Positions 59,301-64,000 of a stretch of DNA of 64,000 bases are shown piece after piece; positions within the stretch are counted from its first letter, which is position 1; every line of letters begins with the position of its first letter. Source of the stretch: Linnemannia hyalina (lineage: Eukaryota > Mortierellomycota > Mortierellomycetes > Mortierellales > Mortierellaceae); assembly GCA_019671135.1 (NCBI GenBank), contig JAHRHY010000015.1:806001-870000 (forward strand). Direction: 5' to 3'. Made by a program: the position numbers and the translations under genes. The notes under the pieces were generated by a model that saw nothing but the letters and a program-made list of their open reading frames with translations, searched no databases and had not been told where the DNA came from.

Positions 59301-60036
59301 TTAACTCTCTCTCTCTCCTTTTTTCATGATTCCCTTAGCTTTCAGTTTTCACATTTTTGCGCTAGTCATACTTACACTATCAATTATTATTTTTCTTGTG
59401 ATGTGTGTGTTTTTTTTTTATTAGGCAAGCTTTGATGAGCTCAAGATCCATCCCTTGTTCAAGAACGACGAGGGTCCTTTCAGTGCCATGGAGCAGGCAG
59501 AGTTGATCAACATCGTCCACAAGCATGGTAACGCCCTCCTTTTCTTATACCTTGACCCGTTTCCCTCTCTCATGTATCTTCTTATGCACATTGGCCGTCT
59601 AACAAATTCAAATATCCTAACCTCATTCTCTCACTCTCTCTCTTTTCCCTCAACAAACTTACACTCACTGCTACCAGGACGCCCATATGCCGTCCGCCCC
59701 GGAAAACCAATCTACAGAGCCGCATTCCAAAATATTCTCTCCGACACTAGCTTCTCTGCCGTCATGGACCTCGAATCCTCCACCCACCTTGAGAAGGAAG
59801 AAATGGTCAAGGTCGCCAAATGGGAGGCCGAACTCAAGGAACTCTCGAATCTACGACACACTAATGGGTTTTGGTTGTTTGGCGGTGGACGCGTGCCCAA
59901 GGAGGTCGATACACGTGTGAAGTGGTTGATGAAGAAGTTGGCAGAGTCTCATGCCAAGGTCGAGAAGTATGAGATGGAGGCATCGCAGGCCAAGAAGGCT
60001 GTTGCTGACATCGCCGCTTCTTCTTTCTCATCATAG
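56357..60036 (+). CDS. YME2: YME2 mitochondrial inner-membrane protein (RNA12 family)
   Basis: Yme2 is an inner-membrane protein of mitochondria that affects nucleoid structure and escape of mitochondrial DNA. The N-terminus (MYRAAAFSSRATTLVARRHV, Arg/Ser/Thr-rich) is a presequence. An RRM-like domain follows (IRVEFAGNLNVEQLYTLFRK, then QAIVQYSFMRAST). A hydrophobic membrane segment is TVPLGGAALAGMSFMVF. Then comes the RNA12/P-loop domain: SFAIVHGPRGAGKTEMVEYV with a Walker A motif, and PVIVIDGYMS as a likely Walker B. LTDLELFVQKVKSGQKPD and a coiled-coil C-terminus (AKVEKYEMEASQAKKAVADI) end it. Introns of about 60-130 nt interrupt it; that before 59155 has a TTTTA repeat. The ATG at 56357 starts the presequence. 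The gene is convergent with XPO4. Confidence 0.94.
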
Positions 60037-60241
60037 ATAGACGACGCGACAAGCACGAGTAGGCGCGCGGGGGGGGGGACTATAATCAGAAGCATTTCCA
60101 TTCATCATTTTTTGACATCCAAAAATATACAAGCATCTTTTTTTTTTCCATCCCCTTGAAAACAACCGGACTTTTTTTACTAATGTTTTTCTAAGATAAA
60201 AAAAATGGCAAACACAGCTCCTTATTAAGAAAACCCATCAA
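60037..60241. other. Short convergent 3' region, YME2 and XPO4
   Basis: A 205-bp gap with a G run (60070-60078) and T/A runs, presumably both 3' UTRs. Confidence 0.45.
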
Positions 60242-63200
60242 TTACTTGACGCGCAAAACACCACGAACGCCCATCAGGAACCTCAAAAAGATCTCCCGCC
60301 GAGCCGGTGTCATGGCAATATCTCTAGGTGTCAAAGCTCTCTGTCCCACAATATCCGACGTCGGGAACGCCGTAGCCAGATGCTGGAACGAATCCGACAG
60401 ACGCTGCTGCAACTCGGGCGTCAAGGGTGTCTCACTCGCCGCCAACAGTTGCTCAATCAATCCACCGTAAGCCTCCTGGCGCGCGCAGACAAGCGCCAGC
60501 ACACATGATCCAGCCACATCAACCAATTCCATATCCAGCTTTTTAAACAACAATTGCTCAAACGTCAGCTTCAAAAATTCGTCCAGATGGGGTCGAAGAC
60601 CAGAAAGGTACTCTGCAGGGTGGTGGAGTGAGGCGTTGCAGGCATAGAGAGCCATAGCGGTGATGGCCTGGAAGGTCAAGTGTGAGACCTCGAGGATGTT
60701 GTGATCGATTCCAAACTTGAGCGAAGCCATCAGGTTGTTGAGAAGGTCTCCGGGCAACTCGACCAGGCGTCCAGGGTACGATTCTACCAGCTTTGAAATC
60801 AAGCGCACATATAATGTGCACAACCGAGGGATCTATTTCGCGTAAGAAGTGGGTGAAGAAAACGTGTTAATTTCTCTAGTCACCATAGTGTCAGTCAGCG
60901 CATGAGACAAAGGAAGTGTTACCTTGAGCATGTTCTCTTTGATCATGGGGATGAGGATATTGATTCCAGAAAAGACAACAGTAGAGGGCAAGACGGCATT
61001 GGGAGAGTGGGCCAACATCTGATCGACACCCAGAACCTCAAGCAAACTCAACAACATCTCTAGCACAACTGAAACATCACTGTAGGGCTCATCCTCCGCC
61101 TCTTCCCATGAGCTGGCGCGCTTCTTGCCCAAGTTGGCGTTCGAGAAAGTCTGCAACAGGTTCAGCAGACACGTGTGGAAGTAGCTGACCTGCTCGGGGG
61201 TCAGGGAGGTGAACTCGAGGTGCTTGATCAAGTCTGTGTACAAGTTGAGCACCAAGATCTGAACTTCGGGGAAATTGCTGTATATCCGGACAAGGTTCAC
61301 AAACGACTCGAAGAACCGGGAGCAGAATGTATAGATCATAGGGGTATTAATGTCCGTCAATGCCAATGCCAGTCCATTAAACATCTAAATCATAATAAAT
61401 GAAAGGAGGGCTTGTTAGATGAAACGCCTGGATATATGCTCGAAGCAAACTGGGCCAAACAAGTACACTGCGTCCAATGAAGGTGTGGCACTGTACCTCG
61501 AGACCGTTCATGATCTGGCTCATGACTTCAGAAGATTGGTATTTCGTCATGAGATCCTTGTCGTGCAAAACAGCTGCGAAGCGCGTCTCGATCGCCGCAG
61601 AGACCAAGCCAAAGTAATGTCCATTCAACTGCTCCGTGGGAGCGTATGAGATGATCGCTGTGATAGACTGGATAAGAGAACTAAAAGTTGAGGGTAGAAC
61701 GATTGAATAAACGGTTAGCGTGAGGAATACCCAATAAATATGTTTTCAAAGCGTCGCCAGGTTGAGAGAAAGAGCAAACTACGTACTTGTGGATAACTTC
61801 AGGGAGGATGGAAAGGTGGTCGATAAAGAAGCCGACCAGAGGAGGGAATTGCTCAGACTGAAGCAATGTGTTTCTCACGGGAGCCCTTTGACCAAACGTG
61901 TTCAGCAAGGCAATGATTTGGATCAAAACGTCGGGGTCGGCGTTCCACATGATAAAGTTGATACGAAGTTTGGCCACCAAAAACTCGAGAATAGAGCTGC
62001 CCTTGCCACCCTGAGACGCCTCTCCATATGCCTGAACCAAGTTGGGGCTGAGAGCGGCGTAGTTCTCCGGGCTGGCGAAGAGGTATGTTTTGACCCATCT
62101 CTCAAGGAACCAGAAGAGAGAAAGAGCGACCTGTGGACTGCAGGAGATTGCCTATTCGTGTTTGTTTTTGCGATAGTTTGTTGATGTTAGTATTGACTGG
62201 TAAACATAACGAACACGGCCTTTTTCATAGATGAAACCAGTAGTTAGAATGTATGTACCTGAGCGGAGTGAGAATCAAGGGAGACTGAGTCCAGCAGGCT
62301 CATAAGGTTGCTGAAAATGTTGATGAGCTGGTCCTGAGCCAAGGCCTGGGTCTTCGAAACCTCGTTCAAAGTCTCGGGGATCAAGGCCGTCTCACCGATG
62401 TTGTTATCGGCAAAAACGTATCCTGTAATAACGATCAGCCAGTGCAGGTGTTCGTAAATGTAGACGACATAGTCGGGGTGGTTTCCATCGTGTGTGGTGC
62501 TGAGGAAGCTCTGAAGACGCTCAATGCGATCGTGAAGGAGTCCCTGAAGTCTGAGAAGCGTGTTGTGAGGGTCAAGTCGGGCCAAGGCAGCGATCGAAAT
62601 GAGTTGATCGCCGTATGTTTCCCAGTCCTGGAATCCATCGCTCTCCTCGTCCACCAGGGCGTTGAACTTGGCAAGCTCCAGTCGAGTGTCGATATACTTT
62701 TCCACGATGCGGTAGCTGACGCTGTGGAAGAACTGCAGCAGGTTGGTGGCGTCAGCAACCAATGCGGGTGAGTTGTGATCCGAGATAGCCGCCTGCGAGT
62801 CCTGGACTATAATGTTGAATGTAAAACGCGAATATGTGTGTCAATATTAATACCGCCGTTGAATAAAATGTTCAGTCCTGCCGATCCATGCTTTCCCTAT
62901 AAAGTGAAAACCCAACTTACCGAGCTTCACCCAGGTTACCAAGAGTTCGTCAAAGGCGCCCATGAGACTCTCCGACTCTTCAGGGACCTTGGACGACTCG
63001 CTCAAGCAATGGACGGTCAACAAGGCGACCTGGTTCAAAAAGTCAAACTTTTCGGGAACAGCACAGATCGTTTGGATCGAGTGGAAGGAGAGCAACTGTC
63101 GAATCATCTCCGTAATAGCAATCATATTCTCAGTGTAATCCGCCTGCAAGCATTCGTCCGAAGAACACGACGCCACGCTATGTCCGAATAGTACACGAGG

Positions 63201-64000
63201 TCGATTAGTTTCAGATATTAATCAGGCCTGATTTTCTCCGCATCAGTATCAATTGCGGGACAATCTGAAGAAAGACATACTTGTTGATGAGGGCCAAGAG
63301 ACCATTCATCACTCCTGAAATGTGGTGGACTGTAGCTGCTTCATTCTCAAAGATGGCTCCATGCAGACCGCAAAGCTGAATCAGACACTGTCGAACACGG
63401 TGGGTCATGATGTTGTCGTCCTGAATCAACGGAAACAACTATTGATGACAAATGCGGACAGAATGGATTAGAGACACTTATCTTTCATCGTGAATAGCTC
63501 ATAAAACAATCAACCAGATAATGGCCATATACCGTGAAGAACATGGAAAGAACATCAGCGTTCACGAGAACTGGGCGCCAGCTAGCAGGGTAGACAATGG
63601 TCCTGCTGAAGTCATCCTCGTCGTCAGCGAATGTACCGGCCAACACAGGCTGGCCTAAAAGAAAGTGCACGAGTAGATGAACAGTCCCAGAGGTTAGTAT
63701 CCAGGGTCCGGCGGAGCATACTTTCAACCTATAGTATCCATGATGGTGCTCAGAGTAAGAAACTTACTGGTAGTGGCAAAGTCCCATTGCAGGATCGACT
63801 CGAGAAGGATAATCGAAAGACTGAGCAATGGCTTTTGTGATCCGGAAACCTCCTGTCCAGGAATCGACATCAGATCCCGCAACTGCTCGTGAAGGATTGT
63901 CAACGTTGCTTCAAAAAGCAAACGCAAGTGACGCTCCTCGAACGAGTTCTTTGTCTTGTAATGGAAATCCCAAGTCAATCCGACACTGCTTGCCTTTCCT
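60242..64000 (-). CDS. XPO4: Exportin-4, C-terminal part (runs off right edge)
   Basis: Exportin-4 is an importin-beta-family carrier that exports eIF5A, Smad3 and other cargoes and can import Sox factors; it cycles through nuclear pores with Ran-GTP. The C-terminal half is present in about nine exons. Segments matching animal XPO4 are: VRQCLIQLCGLHGAIFENEA, IYEHLHWLIVITGYVFADNN with GETALIPETL, NANLGKKR, VFSGINILIPMIKENMLK, LYVRLISKLVESYPGRLVEL and the end VLRVK. The repeats are HEAT-like helices. The stop is TAA at 60244-60242. The 5' end and Ran-binding N-terminus are beyond position 64000. I am sure of the family and fairly sure it is XPO4 rather than XPO7, from the C-terminus and the GETALIP segment. 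Confidence 0.92.

Noticed and set aside
1..64000. tRNA, rRNA, CRISPR, intact transposon or prokaryotic operon
   Set aside because: I looked for T-loop signatures, array-like direct repeats, transposase motifs and RBS-spaced ORFs and found none I could support.

Overview
The window is nuclear DNA of a filamentous fungus, most likely an early-diverging one (Mucoromycota or Mortierellomycota). It is gene-dense. Most genes carry GT-AG introns of about 80-150 nt, and no prokaryotic signals are present. Several genes are kept in animals and basal fungi but lost or remodelled in Saccharomyces: exportin-4, a KDM4-type demethylase with PHD and Tudor modules, and eIF3l. The taxonomic placement is my inference from gene content and style; I ran no search.

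Layout from left to right: TERT (minus, 3' end off the left edge); VID27 (minus); an unrecognised six-intron gene for a 268-residue protein (plus, divergent from VID27); the XPF/ERCC4/Rad1 repair endonuclease (plus); a 6-phosphofructo-2-kinase with a damaged phosphatase site (plus); a mitochondrial PPR protein (plus); a KDM4-like histone demethylase (minus); a 4.1 kb stretch without a convincing gene, with long purine/pyrimidine-skewed tracts; a 1594-residue Uds1-family septation protein (plus, with a 1.5 kb first intron); a multi-Myb protein with a mitochondrial-looking N-terminus (minus); eIF3l (plus); ERG26 sterol dehydrogenase (plus); ETF beta subunit (minus); the CCH1 calcium channel (minus); a GH5 steryl-glucosidase (plus, with a 1.2 kb first intron); NDUFS4 of complex I (minus); YME2 (plus, divergent from NDUFS4); and exportin-4 (minus, 5' end off the right edge).

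The genes are mostly unrelated housekeeping functions and there is no operon-like or secondary-metabolite cluster. Two themes recur. Several products act in mitochondria (PPR protein, ETFB, NDUFS4, YME2, perhaps the Myb protein). Two act on sterols (ERG26 and the steryl-glucosidase). Four gene pairs are divergent over 250-600 bp. CT-rich tracts on the coding strand precede many start codons.

Most worth a second look: the 6PF2K whose phosphatase RHG motif has become RNG; the animal-like KDM4 architecture with a large poly-Ser insertion; the multi-Myb protein with a presequence; the unrecognised 268-residue protein; the unusually long introns; and the polypurine upstream region of KDM4. I found no tRNA, rRNA, CRISPR array or intact transposon.
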